In this document: positions 6,977-15,269 of the stretch, one piece after another | Layout of the letters: each line of letters begins with the position of its first letter | Position numbering within the stretch: position 1 is the first letter of the stretch | DNA from: RUG563 sp024681215 | GTDB taxonomy: Bacteria; Bacillota; Clostridia; Christensenellales; Aristaeellaceae | Assembly: GCA_024681215.1 (NCBI GenBank) | Contig: JAILBG010000106.1 | Coordinates: forward strand, 1 to 49,894 | Reading direction: 5' to 3' | Length of the DNA stretch: 49,894 bases | Position numbers and translations under genes: made by a program | Notes under the pieces: model-generated | Database searches by the model: none | What the model saw: the letters and a program-made list of their open reading frames with translations, nothing else | What the model was told of the DNA's origin: nothing

Positions 6977-8611
6977 TTATCCGTTGTTCTGCGCTTCCAC
7001 CAGGCGGACGCCGCAGTACTGCTGGCGCAGCTTGGGCTTTTCGATTTTGCCGGTGGGGTTGCGGGGCACTTTGGCGAAAATGATTTTCCGGGGCCGCTTG
7101 TAGCGGGGCAGATCCAGGCAGAAGCGGTTCACCTCGTCCTCGGTGAGCTCCATGCCCTCCTTGACCTGGATGATGGCCGCGGCGATCTCGCCCAGCCGGG
7201 GATCGGGCAGGCCGATCACGGCCACATCGTGGATCTTGGGGTTGGAGGCCAGGAAATCCTCGATCTGGACGGGGTAGAGGTTTTCGCCGCCGGTGATGAT
7301 GACGTCCTTCTTGCGGTCCACCAGGAAAATGAAGCCTTCCTCGTCCTGCTTGGCCATGTCGCCGGTGTGCAGCCAGCCGTTGATGAGGGTTTCGGCGGTG
7401 GCCTTGGGATCGTGGTAATAGCACCGCATGACCCCGGGGCCCCGGACGCACAATTCGCCTACCTCGCCCTGCTGAACGGGCTGATCCTGCTCGTCCACGA
7501 TCTTGCATTTCCAGCCGAAGCCCGGCACGCCGATGGCGCCCACCTTGCGCACGTTTTCCATGCCCAGGTGCACGCAGCCCGGACCGGTGGATTCGCTCAG
7601 GCCGTAATTGGTATCGTACTTATGATGGGGAAAATACTGCAGCCAGTGCCGGATCAGGGAGGGGGGCACCGGCTGGGCGCCGATGTGCATCAGCCGCCAC
7701 TGGGACAGCTGATAGTCCTCCAGCTTCACGTCCCCGCGCTCGATGGCCGCCAGGATGTCCTGGGCCCAGGGCACCAGCAGCCAGACGATGGTGCATTTTT
7801 CCATGCTCACCGCGTCCAGGATGGCCTTGGGCTTATTGCCCTTGAGGATCACCGCCCGGCTGCCGGTGAAGAGCGAGCCGAACCAGTGCATCTTCGCGCC
7901 GGTGTGGTACAGCGGCGGGATGCAGAGGAACACGTCGTTATGGGTGGTTTCGTGGTGCATGGCCTCCATCCGGGCGGACTGCAAAAGCGCCGTATGGTCC
8001 AGCAATATGGCCTTGGGGAAGCCCGTGGTGCCGGAGGAATAGTAGATGGCGGCCTCGTCGGTATCCTCGATGAGCACCTTGGGGGCGGAGGAGGAGCAGT
8101 TCGCCACGGCCTCGTTGTAGCTTTCGGCGAAGGAGGGCCGGTTGTCCCCCACGAAGAAGAGGATCTTTTCCCGGCTGATTTTGGGCACGATGTCCTCCAC
8201 GCGGCCGATGAATTCCGGGCCGAAGAAAAGCACGTCCGCGTCCGCCAGGCGCAGGCAGTATTCGATTTCATCGGCGGTGTAGCGGAAATTCAGGGGCACC
8301 GCGATGGCCCCGGTTTTCAGGATGCCGAAGTAGATGGGCAGCCATTCCAGGCAGTTCATCAGCAGGATGGCCACCTTCTGCCCCTTGCGGATGCCCCGGC
8401 TCATGAGCAGGTTCGCCACCCGGTTGGCTTTCTCGTCGAATACGCTCCAGGTGATCTCCCGGCGGTAGGGGGTGGCGGTGGTGGGCTGGATCAGTTCATA
8501 TTCACGCCAGGTGACCCGGGGCTCCTCCTGGATCTCGGGGTTCATTTCCACCAGGGCGGTTTCGTTTCCGTAGAGCTTGCTGTTTCTTTCCAGCAGGTCG
8601 GTAATGGGCAT
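6977..8611 (-). CDS. AMP-forming acyl-CoA synthetase
   Basis: Activates a carboxylic acid to its CoA thioester through an acyl-adenylate. The class I adenylate-forming motifs are complete: P-loop YYSSGTTGFPK (residues 190-200), YGLSEST (about 332), GWLHTGD (about 408), hinge DRKKDVIITGGENLYP (about 425) and the C-terminal catalytic lysine in PTGKIEK. The 544-residue length fits fatty- or aryl-acyl-CoA ligases (FadD/LcfB group). The exact substrate is unknown. The divergent iorAB-paaK operon and the symporter sharing its operator point to arylacetate or a similar acid. The start is supported by AAAGGA 10 nt upstream and a near-consensus promoter at 8670-8698. Confidence 0.85.
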   Translation of the reverse strand: MPITDLLERNSKLYGNETALVEMNPEIQEEPRVTWREYELIQPTTATPYRREITWSVFDEKANRVANLLMSRGIRKGQKVAILLMNCLEWLPIYFGILKTGAIAVPLNFRYTADEIEYCLRLADADVLFFGPEFIGRVEDIVPKISREKILFFVGDNRPSFAESYNEAVANCSSSAPKVLIEDTDEAAIYYSSGTTGFPKAILLDHTALLQSARMEAMHHETTHNDVFLCIPPLYHTGAKMHWFGSLFTGSRAVILKGNKPKAILDAVSMEKCTIVWLLVPWAQDILAAIERGDVKLEDYQLSQWRLMHIGAQPVPPSLIRHWLQYFPHHKYDTNYGLSESTGPGCVHLGMENVRKVGAIGVPGFGWKCKIVDEQDQPVQQGEVGELCVRGPGVMRCYYHDPKATAETLINGWLHTGDMAKQDEEGFIFLVDRKKDVIITGGENLYPVQIEDFLASNPKIHDVAVIGLPDPRLGEIAAAIIQVKEGMELTEDEVNRFCLDLPRYKRPRKIIFAKVPRNPTGKIEKPKLRQQYCGVRLVEAQNNG

Positions 8612-8644
8612 GTCGGCGGCATCCTTTCTGTTTCCAGCGATATT

Positions 8645-8668
8645 CTTTATCGCTTTTATTCGCTAAAG
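8645..8668. promoter_or_regulatory. Palindromic operator shared with the symporter promoter
   Basis: CTTTA and TAAAG arms flank a 14-nt core containing GCTTTTATTCG. The 24-bp site matches the one at 16900-16923 at 21 of 24 positions when the latter is read on the opposite strand. It covers the expected transcription start of the acyl-CoA synthetase, the usual place for a repressor. Confidence 0.65.
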
Positions 8669-8669
8669 A

Positions 8670-8698
8670 AGCATACCGCATTTTGCCGCGTTTGTCAA
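8670..8698 (-). promoter_or_regulatory. Promoter of the acyl-CoA synthetase
   Basis: Minus-strand TTGACA (8693-8698), a 17-nt spacer and TATGCT (8670-8675). The shared palindrome lies directly downstream. Confidence 0.8.
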
Positions 8699-8718
8699 GG
8701 CGCGGACTGTATGGGCGT

Positions 8719-8735
8719 TGTACTAAAAAAGTACA
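8719..8735. promoter_or_regulatory. TGTAC/GTACA inverted repeat upstream of yerC
   Basis: TGTAC and GTACA arms enclose TAAAAAA; outward the match continues imperfectly (8 of 10 positions per arm). It sits 10 bp upstream of the yerC -35 box, between the two divergent promoters, so it is a candidate operator or activator site. Confidence 0.45.
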
Positions 8736-8745
8736 GCGTCCGCGC

Positions 8746-8774
8746 TTTACTTACACGCTTTAATGTGCTAAAAT
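8746..8774 (+). promoter_or_regulatory. Promoter of the yerC-ior-paaK operon
   Basis: TTTACT (8746-8751), a 17-nt spacer and TAAAAT (8769-8774). The spacer contains CTTTAATG, identical to one half of the symporter operator. Confidence 0.65.
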
Positions 8775-8827
8775 ACAGGCGAAACCAAAGCCGCGGCACG
8801 CCCGGAAAAAGAGGGGGACGGAAAAAA

Positions 8828-9151
8828 ATGGCGAGGAACGCGAAAAAACAGCGGAGCAACGCGCTGTACGAGGCCATCGTGCAGCTCAGGGACGCGGAGG
8901 AATGCAAACGGTTTTTCGACGACCTGTGCACCCCCACGGAGCTGCGCAGCATGGAGCAGCGCTACGATGTGGCGGCGTATCTGATGCAGGACAAGGTGTA
9001 TCTGGAGATCCTGGAAAAGACGGGGGCCAGCAGCGCCACCATCAGCCGGGTGCGCAGGAACATCCTGGATAACGAATCCGGCGGCGCCATGCGGGAAATG
9101 ATCCTGCGGATGGGGCTGAACAAAGAAGAACAGGGAGAAGAAATGAAATGA
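8828..9151 (+). CDS. YerC/YecD-family TrpR-like regulator
   Basis: A 107-residue helical DNA-binding protein. Residues 20-90 show the TrpR-like winged arrangement: CKRFFDDLCTPTELRSMEQRY, then VYLEILEKTGASSATISRVRR as the recognition helix-turn-helix. This is the YerC/YecD family of Firmicutes, related to the tryptophan repressor. The ATG at 8828 has GAGGGGG upstream and gives the family's normal length; the long open frame upstream is antisense to the acyl-CoA synthetase. The stop overlaps the iorA start (ATGA), so it is translationally coupled to the first enzyme of aromatic 2-oxoacid breakdown. Control of this operon by an aromatic amino acid is therefore a reasonable inference. Confidence 0.85.
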   Translation: MARNAKKQRSNALYEAIVQLRDAEECKRFFDDLCTPTELRSMEQRYDVAAYLMQDKVYLEILEKTGASSATISRVRRNILDNESGGAMREMILRMGLNKEEQGEEMK

Positions 9152-10893
9152 AAAAACTGATGCTTGGCAACGCGGCGGCGGCCCGGGGGCTGTATGAAGC
9201 GGGGTGCGCGGTGGTGTCCTCCTATCCCGGCACGCCCAGCACCGAAATCACCGAGGAGCTGGCCAAATACGACGAGGTATACTGCGAATGGGCGCCCAAC
9301 GAGAAGGTGGCCATGGAGGTGGCTTTCGGGGCCAGCCTGGCGGGGAAGCGCAGCTTCTGCGGCATGAAGCACGTGGGCCTCAACGTGGCGGCGGACCCGC
9401 TGTTCACCATTTCCTACACCGGGGTCAACGCCGGGATGGTCATTGCCGTGGCGGACGACGCGGGGATGCATTCCTCCCAGAACGAGCAGGATTCCCGGCA
9501 TTACGCCCGGGCGTCGAAGGTGCCCATGCTGGAGCCCTCGGATGCGGGGGAGGCCCTGGCGTTTGCGAAAAAGGCGTATGAGATCTCCGAACAGTTCGAT
9601 ACCCCCGTGTTCTTAAAAATGTGCACCCGCATCGCCCACTCCCAGTCCGCGGTGGAAACGTCTCCCCGGGCGGACGTGCCCGTGAAGCCCTATGAAAAGA
9701 ACATCGGCAAGTACGTCATGATGCCCGGCAACGCCATCCGCCGCCATCCCATCGTGGAGGAGAGGACGAAAAAGCTGACCGAGTTTGCGGAAAACAGCGA
9801 ACTGAACCGGATCGAGCCGGGCAGCGACGGCAGCATCGGCATCATCACCTCCTCCACCAGCTACCAGTACGTGAAGGAGGCCTGCGGCGACAGGTATCCC
9901 GTGCTGAAGCTGGGCATGATCTGGCCCCTGCCGGAAAAGAAGATCCGGGATTTCGCGGCGCAGGTGCAGCGCCTGATCGTGGTGGAGGAGCTGGACCCCT
10001 GCATCGAGAACCATTGCCGGGTGCTGGGCCTGGCCGTGGAAGGCAAGAGCCTGTTCCCGCCCCTGGGCGAGCTGAGCCAGAATATTGTGCGGGATAAGCT
10101 GGGCATCCCCCGGCAGCAAGGGCCGGATCTGGGCGAGCAGGTGCCCGCCCGGCCGCCGGTGATGTGCGCCGGCTGCCCCCACCGGGGCCTGTTCTATACC
10201 CTGAACCGCAATAAGTGCACGGTGCTGGGCGACATCGGCTGCTATACCCTGGGGGCGGTGGCGCCCCTGGCGGCCATTGAAATGACGGCCTGCATGGGCG
10301 CCTCCGTCAGCGCCATCCACGGGTTCAACAAGGCCCGGGGCGCGGACAGCGAGCATAAGACCGTGGCCGTCATCGGCGACAGCACCTTCATGCACTCCGG
10401 CATGACGGGCCTGGCCAACATCGCCTACAACCAGTCCAATTCCACCGTGATCATCCTGGACAATTCCATCACCGGCATGACCGGCCACCAGCAGAACCCC
10501 ACCACCGGCTACAACATCAAGGGCGATCCGGCGGGGAAGATCGACCTGGAAAGCCTCTGCCGCGCCATGGGCTTCAATCGCGTCCGGGTGGTGGACCCCT
10601 ACGATCTGGCGGCCTGCGACAAGGCCGTGAAGGAGGAGCTGGCGGCGGACGAGGCGTCCGTCATCATCTCCCGGCGGCCCTGCGCCCTGCTCAAATATGT
10701 GAAGCACAAGCCGCCCCTCCGGGTGGACGCGGGCAAGTGCGTGGGCTGCAAGAGCTGCATGCGCATCGGCTGCCCGGCCATCTCCATCAAGGACGGCAAG
10801 GCCCGGGTGGACGAAACGCTGTGCGTGGGCTGCGGCGTGTGCAGCCAGCTGTGCCGCGTGGATGCCTTTGAGAGCACGGCGAAGGAGGCGTGA
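9148..10893 (+). CDS. iorA: Indolepyruvate:ferredoxin oxidoreductase, alpha subunit
   Basis: Oxidatively decarboxylates aryl pyruvates (from Trp, Phe, Tyr) to aryl-acetyl-CoA, passing electrons to ferredoxin. In the 581-residue protein, the N-terminal pyrimidine-binding domain opens with LMLGNAAAARGLYEAG. The thiamine diphosphate site is the GDSTFMHSG block (about 409-417) with DNSITGMTGHQQNP downstream. The C-terminus carries two [4Fe-4S] motifs, CVGCKSCMRIGCP (about 531) and CVGCGVCSQLC (about 559). The length and domain order are normal. It overlaps yerC by 4 nt and is followed 3 nt later by iorB, its partner subunit. Confidence 0.95.
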   Translation: MKKLMLGNAAAARGLYEAGCAVVSSYPGTPSTEITEELAKYDEVYCEWAPNEKVAMEVAFGASLAGKRSFCGMKHVGLNVAADPLFTISYTGVNAGMVIAVADDAGMHSSQNEQDSRHYARASKVPMLEPSDAGEALAFAKKAYEISEQFDTPVFLKMCTRIAHSQSAVETSPRADVPVKPYEKNIGKYVMMPGNAIRRHPIVEERTKKLTEFAENSELNRIEPGSDGSIGIITSSTSYQYVKEACGDRYPVLKLGMIWPLPEKKIRDFAAQVQRLIVVEELDPCIENHCRVLGLAVEGKSLFPPLGELSQNIVRDKLGIPRQQGPDLGEQVPARPPVMCAGCPHRGLFYTLNRNKCTVLGDIGCYTLGAVAPLAAIEMTACMGASVSAIHGFNKARGADSEHKTVAVIGDSTFMHSGMTGLANIAYNQSNSTVIILDNSITGMTGHQQNPTTGYNIKGDPAGKIDLESLCRAMGFNRVRVVDPYDLAACDKAVKEELAADEASVIISRRPCALLKYVKHKPPLRVDAGKCVGCKSCMRIGCPAISIKDGKARVDETLCVGCGVCSQLCRVDAFESTAKEA

Positions 10894-10896
10894 GCA

Positions 10897-11469
10897 ATGG
10901 AAACGAAAAATGTGATGATCGTGGGCGTGGGCGGCCAGGGCAGCCTGCTGGCCAGCAAGCTGCTTGGCCGGGTGTTATTGGAGCAGGGGTATGACGTGAA
11001 GGTTTCGGAGGTCCACGGCATGAGCCAGCGGGGCGGCAGCGTGGTCACCTACGTGCGCTACGGCGACAAGGTGGCGTCCCCCGTCATCGACAGGGGCGAA
11101 GCGGACTTCATCGTGTCCTTTGAGCTGCTGGAGGCGGCGCGCTGGGTGTCCTTCCTCCGGCCCGGCGGGCAGATCGTCACCTCCACCCAGCAGATCGACC
11201 CCATGCCCGTGGTGACGGGCGCGGCGCAGTATCCCGAAAATCTGGTGGAAAAAATGAAGGCCGCCGGGGCGAAGGTGGACGCGCTGGACTGCCTGGCCCT
11301 GGCCAAGCAGGCCGGCAGCAGCAAGGCCGTGAACATCGTGCTGATGGGCCGGCTGAGCCACTATTTCGATCTGCCGCAGGAGGCCTGGCAGAAGGCCATG
11401 GAAGCCATCGTGCCCGCCAAATTCCTGGAAATGAACAAAAAGGCCTTTGAACTGGGCAAGAACGCCTAA
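10897..11469 (+). CDS. iorB: Indolepyruvate:ferredoxin oxidoreductase, beta subunit
   Basis: The 190-residue gamma-domain-type subunit that pairs with IorA. It begins with the VGVGGQGSLLASKLLG nucleotide/CoA-binding loop (residues 8-23), followed by EVHGMSQRGGSVVTYVRYG, a stretch conserved in 2-oxoacid oxidoreductase gamma domains. No iron-sulfur motif is expected or seen. The 3-nt gap to iorA and the presence of paaK downstream place it in one transcript for aryl-pyruvate to aryl-acetyl-CoA conversion. Confidence 0.93.
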   Translation: METKNVMIVGVGGQGSLLASKLLGRVLLEQGYDVKVSEVHGMSQRGGSVVTYVRYGDKVASPVIDRGEADFIVSFELLEAARWVSFLRPGGQIVTSTQQIDPMPVVTGAAQYPENLVEKMKAAGAKVDALDCLALAKQAGSSKAVNIVLMGRLSHYFDLPQEAWQKAMEAIVPAKFLEMNKKAFELGKNA

Positions 11470-11481
11470 GGAGGAAAAAGC

Positions 11482-12123
11482 ATGCCCCTTGAAACCGTTG
11501 CTTCCGCGGAATATAAGCTTCCCGTGGATATCACCTATGCCTGCGGAAAATGCGGGAAAAGCTACACCGTATCCCAATACGTCGTTGTAACGACCTCCAT
11601 GAGCGCCTCAAAAATCGGCGCGGGCATGGCGGAAAAGCTTCTGCGCGAACAACTGCCTTCCAACTGGAAGCAGCAGGTGGAGGGGATCGCGGGCCAGTGG
11701 GAAAAGGGCTTTTTACTGCCCACCGGGACGGCGAACCTCAAATACCCGGCCATTAAGCTCCGCTGCCCGTCCTGTCATTTGGATCAGGTGCCCTACGCCG
11801 GCGGGAAAATGCAGAACCTGCGGGGGCCGCTGCTGAAAGTGTATATGGCCCTCGTCTATCTGCTGATCATCGGCTGGATGGTGGGCATGGGTATCGTGAT
11901 CGGCCAAACCCCCGTGGTGCCGATACGCCTGCTGTACCTGACGCTGGGCTGCATTGCGATCGGCGTGCTGCTGGGGCTTTGCAAAGACGCCATCGTCAAG
12001 CGCGCCTTCAAGGATCCGGCCTTTATGGAAAAGCACTTCGGCAGCGTGGTCAGCGACAGCGTGTACGCCGATTTTACGTCCTATGAGCTGGGGAAAATCC
12101 ACGTCAATTCAAAGAAAAAATAA
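11482..12123 (+). CDS. Uncharacterised zinc-ribbon membrane protein
   Basis: I do not recognise this family. The 213-residue protein has an N-terminal CGKCGKSY pair (about residues 21-24) and a second pair CPSCH (about 95-98), together a probable zinc ribbon interrupted by ~70 residues. Two adjacent hydrophobic segments follow at about 115-135 and 145-163, then a cytoplasmic-looking C-terminal tail rich in lysine. It is inserted between iorB (12-nt gap) and paaK (27-nt gap) with a good AAGGAGG site, so it is co-translated with the aryl-acetate enzymes. It is not a normal member of that pathway. Similar zinc-ribbon membrane proteins are often assigned no function. Confidence 0.6.
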   Translation: MPLETVASAEYKLPVDITYACGKCGKSYTVSQYVVVTTSMSASKIGAGMAEKLLREQLPSNWKQQVEGIAGQWEKGFLLPTGTANLKYPAIKLRCPSCHLDQVPYAGGKMQNLRGPLLKVYMALVYLLIIGWMVGMGIVIGQTPVVPIRLLYLTLGCIAIGVLLGLCKDAIVKRAFKDPAFMEKHFGSVVSDSVYADFTSYELGKIHVNSKKK

Positions 12124-12150
12124 AACGAAATGAAAGAAGGGAAGCAACCG

Positions 12151-13455
12151 ATGGGAGAACGTTATTTTCAGCCGGAAATCGAAACCGCCAGCAGGGAACA
12201 GATCAAACAGTGGCAGGATGAACGCCTGGTCAAGCAGGTGCGCCACGTGTGGGACAGCGTGCCCTATTACCGCAAAAAGATGGAGGAAAAGGGCCTGACG
12301 CCCGAGGATATCAAGGGCACGGAAGACCTGCATAAGCTGCCTTTTTTGAGCAAGTATGACTTAAGGGACGCCTATCCCTACGGCCTGCTGGGCGTGCCCC
12401 AGGACCAGGTGGTGCGCATCCATTCCACCTCCGGCACCACCGGCAAGCGGGTGGTGGCCTTCTATTCCCAGGCGGACGTGGACCTGTGGTCGGATTGCTG
12501 CGCCCGGGCCCTCACCGCCGCCGGGGCCACCAAGGAGGACGTGTGCCAGGTCAGCTACGGCTACGGCCTGTTCACCGGCGGCATGGGATTGCATGACGGC
12601 AGCCAGAAGGTGGGCTGCATGACGGTGCCCATGTCCTCGGGCAACACCGAAAGGCAGATCATGTTCATCCGGGACCTGAACGCCACCATCCTCTGCTGCA
12701 CCCCTTCCTACGCTGAATACCTGGGGGAGAGCATGAAGGAAATGGGCCTCACCCCGGATCAGATCCCGCTTAAGGCGGGCATTTTCGGCGCGGAGGCCTG
12801 GAGCGAGGAAATGCGCCGGGATATCGAAAAGACCCTGGGCATCAAGGCCTACGATATCTACGGGCTTACGGAGCTTTCCGGCCCCGGCGTGGCCTTCGAG
12901 TGCTCCGCCCAGAACGGCATGCACATCAACGAGGACCACTTCATCGCCGAGATCATCGACCCCGAAACCGGCGAGGTGCTGCCCGAGGGGCAGCAGGGTG
13001 AACTGGTATTCACCGCCATCACCAAGCAGGCCTTCCCCCTCATCCGCTACCGCACCCGGGATATCTGCGTGCTGAGCCGGGAAAAGTGCTCCTGCGGGCG
13101 TACCCATGTGAAGATGAGCAAGCCCCGGGGCCGCAGCGACGATATGCTCATCATCCGCGGCGTGAACGTGTTCCCCAGCCAGATCGAAACCGTGCTGCTC
13201 AATCAGGGCTATCCCGCCAATTACCAGATCATTGTGGACCGCGTCAACTATACCGACACCCTGGACGTGCAGGTGGAAATGACCCCCGAAATGTTCACCG
13301 ACAGCGTGGGCGAGATCGAAAAGCGGCAGAAGGAGCTGGTGGCCGGACTGCGGACCATGCTGGGCCTCACCGCCAAGGTGACGTTGGTAGCGCCCAAATC
13401 CATCGTCCGCAGCGAGGGCAAGGCCGTGCGCGTCATCGACAAACGCAGGATTTAA
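12151..13455 (+). CDS. paaK: Phenylacetate-CoA ligase
   Basis: Forms phenylacetyl-CoA (or a related aryl-acetyl-CoA) from acid, ATP and CoA; in the reverse direction it could conserve energy from IorAB products. The 434-residue protein carries the PaaK-type P-loop STSGTTGKRV (about 94-103), the YGLTELSGPG adenylate motif (about 237), RYRTRD (about 297) and the hinge GRSDDMLIIRGVNVFPSQIE (about 328). The frame opens at 12130, but the ATG at 12151 has AAGAAGGGAAG upstream and gives the typical PEIET N-terminus. It lies between a zinc-ribbon membrane protein and an ACT protein, the latter a usual PaaK partner in Clostridia and archaea. Confidence 0.92.
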   Translation: MGERYFQPEIETASREQIKQWQDERLVKQVRHVWDSVPYYRKKMEEKGLTPEDIKGTEDLHKLPFLSKYDLRDAYPYGLLGVPQDQVVRIHSTSGTTGKRVVAFYSQADVDLWSDCCARALTAAGATKEDVCQVSYGYGLFTGGMGLHDGSQKVGCMTVPMSSGNTERQIMFIRDLNATILCCTPSYAEYLGESMKEMGLTPDQIPLKAGIFGAEAWSEEMRRDIEKTLGIKAYDIYGLTELSGPGVAFECSAQNGMHINEDHFIAEIIDPETGEVLPEGQQGELVFTAITKQAFPLIRYRTRDICVLSREKCSCGRTHVKMSKPRGRSDDMLIIRGVNVFPSQIETVLLNQGYPANYQIIVDRVNYTDTLDVQVEMTPEMFTDSVGEIEKRQKELVAGLRTMLGLTAKVTLVAPKSIVRSEGKAVRVIDKRRI

Positions 13456-13468
13456 GGAGGATGCAGCC

Positions 13469-13900
13469 ATGAGTGTAAAGCAGATTTCCGTGTTCCTGGA
13501 AAATAAGCCCGGCGCCCTGGCGGACCTGACGCGGGTGCTGGCGGAAAACGAGATCGACATGCGGGCCTTCTCCCTGGCGGAAACCAGCGATTTCGGCATC
13601 GCCCGGATCATCGTGGACGATCTGTATAAGACCACTACGGTGCTCAAGGACGCGGGCTTCATCCACGCGGTGAGCAGCGTGCTGGCGGTGAAGATCCCCG
13701 ACGTGCCGGGCGGGCTGAGCCACGTGCTCTCTATCCTCAACGAGGAAAATACCAACGTGGAGTATATGTACGCCTTCCTGGGCGCCCAGGCGGGCAGCGC
13801 CTATATGATCTTCAAGGTGGCGGGCCACCATAAAGCCGCCGCCGCCCTGACGGGCCGGGGGATCCGCCTGGTGGATCAGGAGGAACTGAGCGAACTGTAA
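13469..13900 (+). CDS. Tandem ACT-domain protein
   Basis: A 143-residue protein made of two ACT domains, residues ~4-66 (KQISVFLENKPGALADLTRVL) and ~70-140 (IPDVPGGLSHVLSILNEENTNVEYMY). ACT domains bind amino acids and act as regulatory sensors. Proteins of exactly this build commonly follow paaK or iorAB and probably sense an aromatic amino acid. The AAGGAGG site lies 8 nt before the ATG and the gene follows paaK by 13 nt. It ends the operon; hairpin-rich non-coding sequence follows. Confidence 0.85.
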   Translation: MSVKQISVFLENKPGALADLTRVLAENEIDMRAFSLAETSDFGIARIIVDDLYKTTTVLKDAGFIHAVSSVLAVKIPDVPGGLSHVLSILNEENTNVEYMYAFLGAQAGSAYMIFKVAGHHKAAAALTGRGIRLVDQEELSEL

Positions 13901-14264
13901 AAACGCCGGAAGGACGATCGGGGGGCTTCTTCAGCCCCCCGGCCCCCCGAACCAGGAGGGTCCCCCTCCTGGACCTCGGCTGTGGCTTTTCTCGTTTGCT
14001 TTCGGGCACTGAGAAAACAACGAAGACCCGTGGAGAAACGCGAGCGCTTCTCCACGGGTCATTCGTTTGTTTTCACCGGTGCGCTTATGCGCGCCGGTTT
14101 GGCGTCCTGCGGACGCCGTGCCCGAAAGCCGCTGTAAAGGCGGGGAACGGCGGGAAACGGCGCTGTTCTTTACGGAAGCGGTATCCGCAGTCGGCGGGGT
14201 CCGGGGTGGGATGCCCACCCCGGCGGGGTTGTAAAGGGGCGGCGCCCCTTTTGGTTTTCCCCGA
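13901..14264. other. 364-nt gene-free, hairpin-rich gap between convergent operons
   Basis: No credible ORF. It holds a 3'-end hairpin (13920-13927 with 13933-13940, GGGGGGCT/AGCCCCCC), a second one built from CCAGGAGG and CCTCCTGG (about 13952-13972), and the five-hairpin element at 14025-14251. No classic U-tract terminator is seen for either flanking operon. Confidence 0.75.
14025..14251. repeat. Five-hairpin structured element, copy A
   Basis: Five stems occur in order: 14025-14037/14048-14060; 14078-14084/14089-14095; 14101-14107/14111-14117; 14203-14210/14214-14221; 14233-14240/14244-14251. The same order, spacing and flanking words (CGTTTG before stem 2, TGCCCG after stem 3, GTATCCGC and GGCGGGGT before stem 4) recur at 23859-24081, but with different, compensating stem sequences. 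Confidence 0.7.
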
Positions 14265-15119
14265 TCACAGACCCAGCAGCCGCCTGGCGTTTCCGCCCAG
14301 AATGGCGGCCTTTTCTTCGTCCGCAAGGGGCAGGGCGCGGATTTTTCCGATCTCGGCGGCCTGGTCCTCCCAGGGGGAATCGGTGCCGAAAAGGATACGG
14401 TCCGGGCCGAATGCGCGGACCATCTGCACGAACTGTTTCTCCGTCAGGCGCTGAAGCCCTTCGGGGGCGGCAGCGCAGGATCCGTCGTTCAGGGGCGTCA
14501 TGGGGCCCAGGGAGAAGGAGGTATCCAGATACGCGCCGGTATCCCGGAGCAGCGCCTCCGCCTGCGCCCAGCAGCGCCAGCCGCCCATATGGGCCAGGAT
14601 CAGCCTGACGGGCCCGACGGCCCGGAGCGCCCGGGCGATCTTATCCGGCGCGGCCTCCGCATGTCCGGGCAGGCCCACGTCCAGCCCCGCGTGGGTCAAA
14701 ACGGCGAGGCCCAGTTCGCCGCAGCGGTCCAGGATGCGCAGGGTGCGGGGGTCGTCAAAATCCACCTCCTGATAAGCCGGGTGCAGCTTGATGCCCCGGA
14801 CGCCCGCCCGGGCGATGCGCCCCAGCTCGGCGTGCCAGTCCGGGAAATCCGGGTGCATGCAGCCGAAGGAGAGGATGCCGCTCTCCGCCGCGTGTTCGTT
14901 CATTTGCAGGGCGGCGTCGTTGATGTGGGGCACCTGGCGGGGAGCGGTGGCCACGGGCAGCGCCAGGGAAAGATCCACCCCCGCGGCGCGCATGGAGGCG
15001 CGCAGAGCTTGGGTGGTGCCGTCGGAAAAGGGATGGGTATGGGAGGCGGCGGCCAGCTTGTCCACGGCCGCGGCGGCGATTTTTTCCGGAAAGACATGGG
15101 TATGGATATCGACGATCAT
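14265..15119 (-). CDS. Amidohydrolase 2 family metal-dependent hydrolase
   Basis: A TIM-barrel metal hydrolase of 284 residues related to ACMSD-type decarboxylases and hydrolases. The metal-binding motif DIHTHVFPE is at residues 4-12. Conserved GIKLHPAYQ (about 110), THAG (about 142), ILAHMGGW (about 174) and the catalytic FGTDSPW near 246 follow, and the GGNARRLLGL tail is typical. The substrate cannot be named. It lies 150 nt downstream of the symporter on the same strand, so it may hydrolyse what the symporter imports. The ATG at 15119 has GGGAG 7 nt upstream. Confidence 0.8.
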   Translation of the reverse strand: MIVDIHTHVFPEKIAAAAVDKLAAASHTHPFSDGTTQALRASMRAAGVDLSLALPVATAPRQVPHINDAALQMNEHAAESGILSFGCMHPDFPDWHAELGRIARAGVRGIKLHPAYQEVDFDDPRTLRILDRCGELGLAVLTHAGLDVGLPGHAEAAPDKIARALRAVGPVRLILAHMGGWRCWAQAEALLRDTGAYLDTSFSLGPMTPLNDGSCAAAPEGLQRLTEKQFVQMVRAFGPDRILFGTDSPWEDQAAEIGKIRALPLADEEKAAILGGNARRLLGL

Positions 15120-15137
15120 GGCTTTTCTCCCGCAAAA

Positions 15138-15166
15138 GGGCTGCGGCGCGCTTATTGCCGCAGCCC
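15138..15166. repeat. 10-bp hairpin in the symporter-amidohydrolase gap
   Basis: 15138-15147 and 15157-15166 are exact inverted repeats with a 9-nt loop. On the minus strand it lies just before the amidohydrolase ribosome binding site, so it could influence expression or processing. No U-tract follows. Confidence 0.5.
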
Positions 15167-15190
15167 TGATATTGAATCAATAACCTGAAA

Positions 15191-15268
15191 AAGCCGGCTT
15201 TCTGGGAAGGGGGCGCGGGGGGAACCGCTCTTTGGCCCGCAAAGAGCGGTTCCCCCGCATTTTTTTTC
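15191..15268 (-). repeat. Dispersed palindromic 3'-end repeat, copy 2
   Basis: Stem 15215-15233 with 15241-15258 (one bulge), directly behind the symporter stop. On the minus strand it continues into CCCCCTTCCCAGAAAGCCGG, the same tail as the copies at 6895 and 20511. The core AACCGCTCTTTG differs from copy 1 by a compensated base pair. Confidence 0.8.
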
Positions 15269-15269
15269 G

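Noticed and set aside
6800..9151. A 783-codon plus-strand open frame
   Set aside because: The first ~675 codons are the antisense of the acyl-CoA synthetase; only the YerC-like end has a ribosome site and a family match.
13920..13976. Rho-independent terminator after the ACT gene
   Set aside because: The GC hairpins have no U-tract, so a classical terminator cannot be claimed; they were kept as hairpins only.
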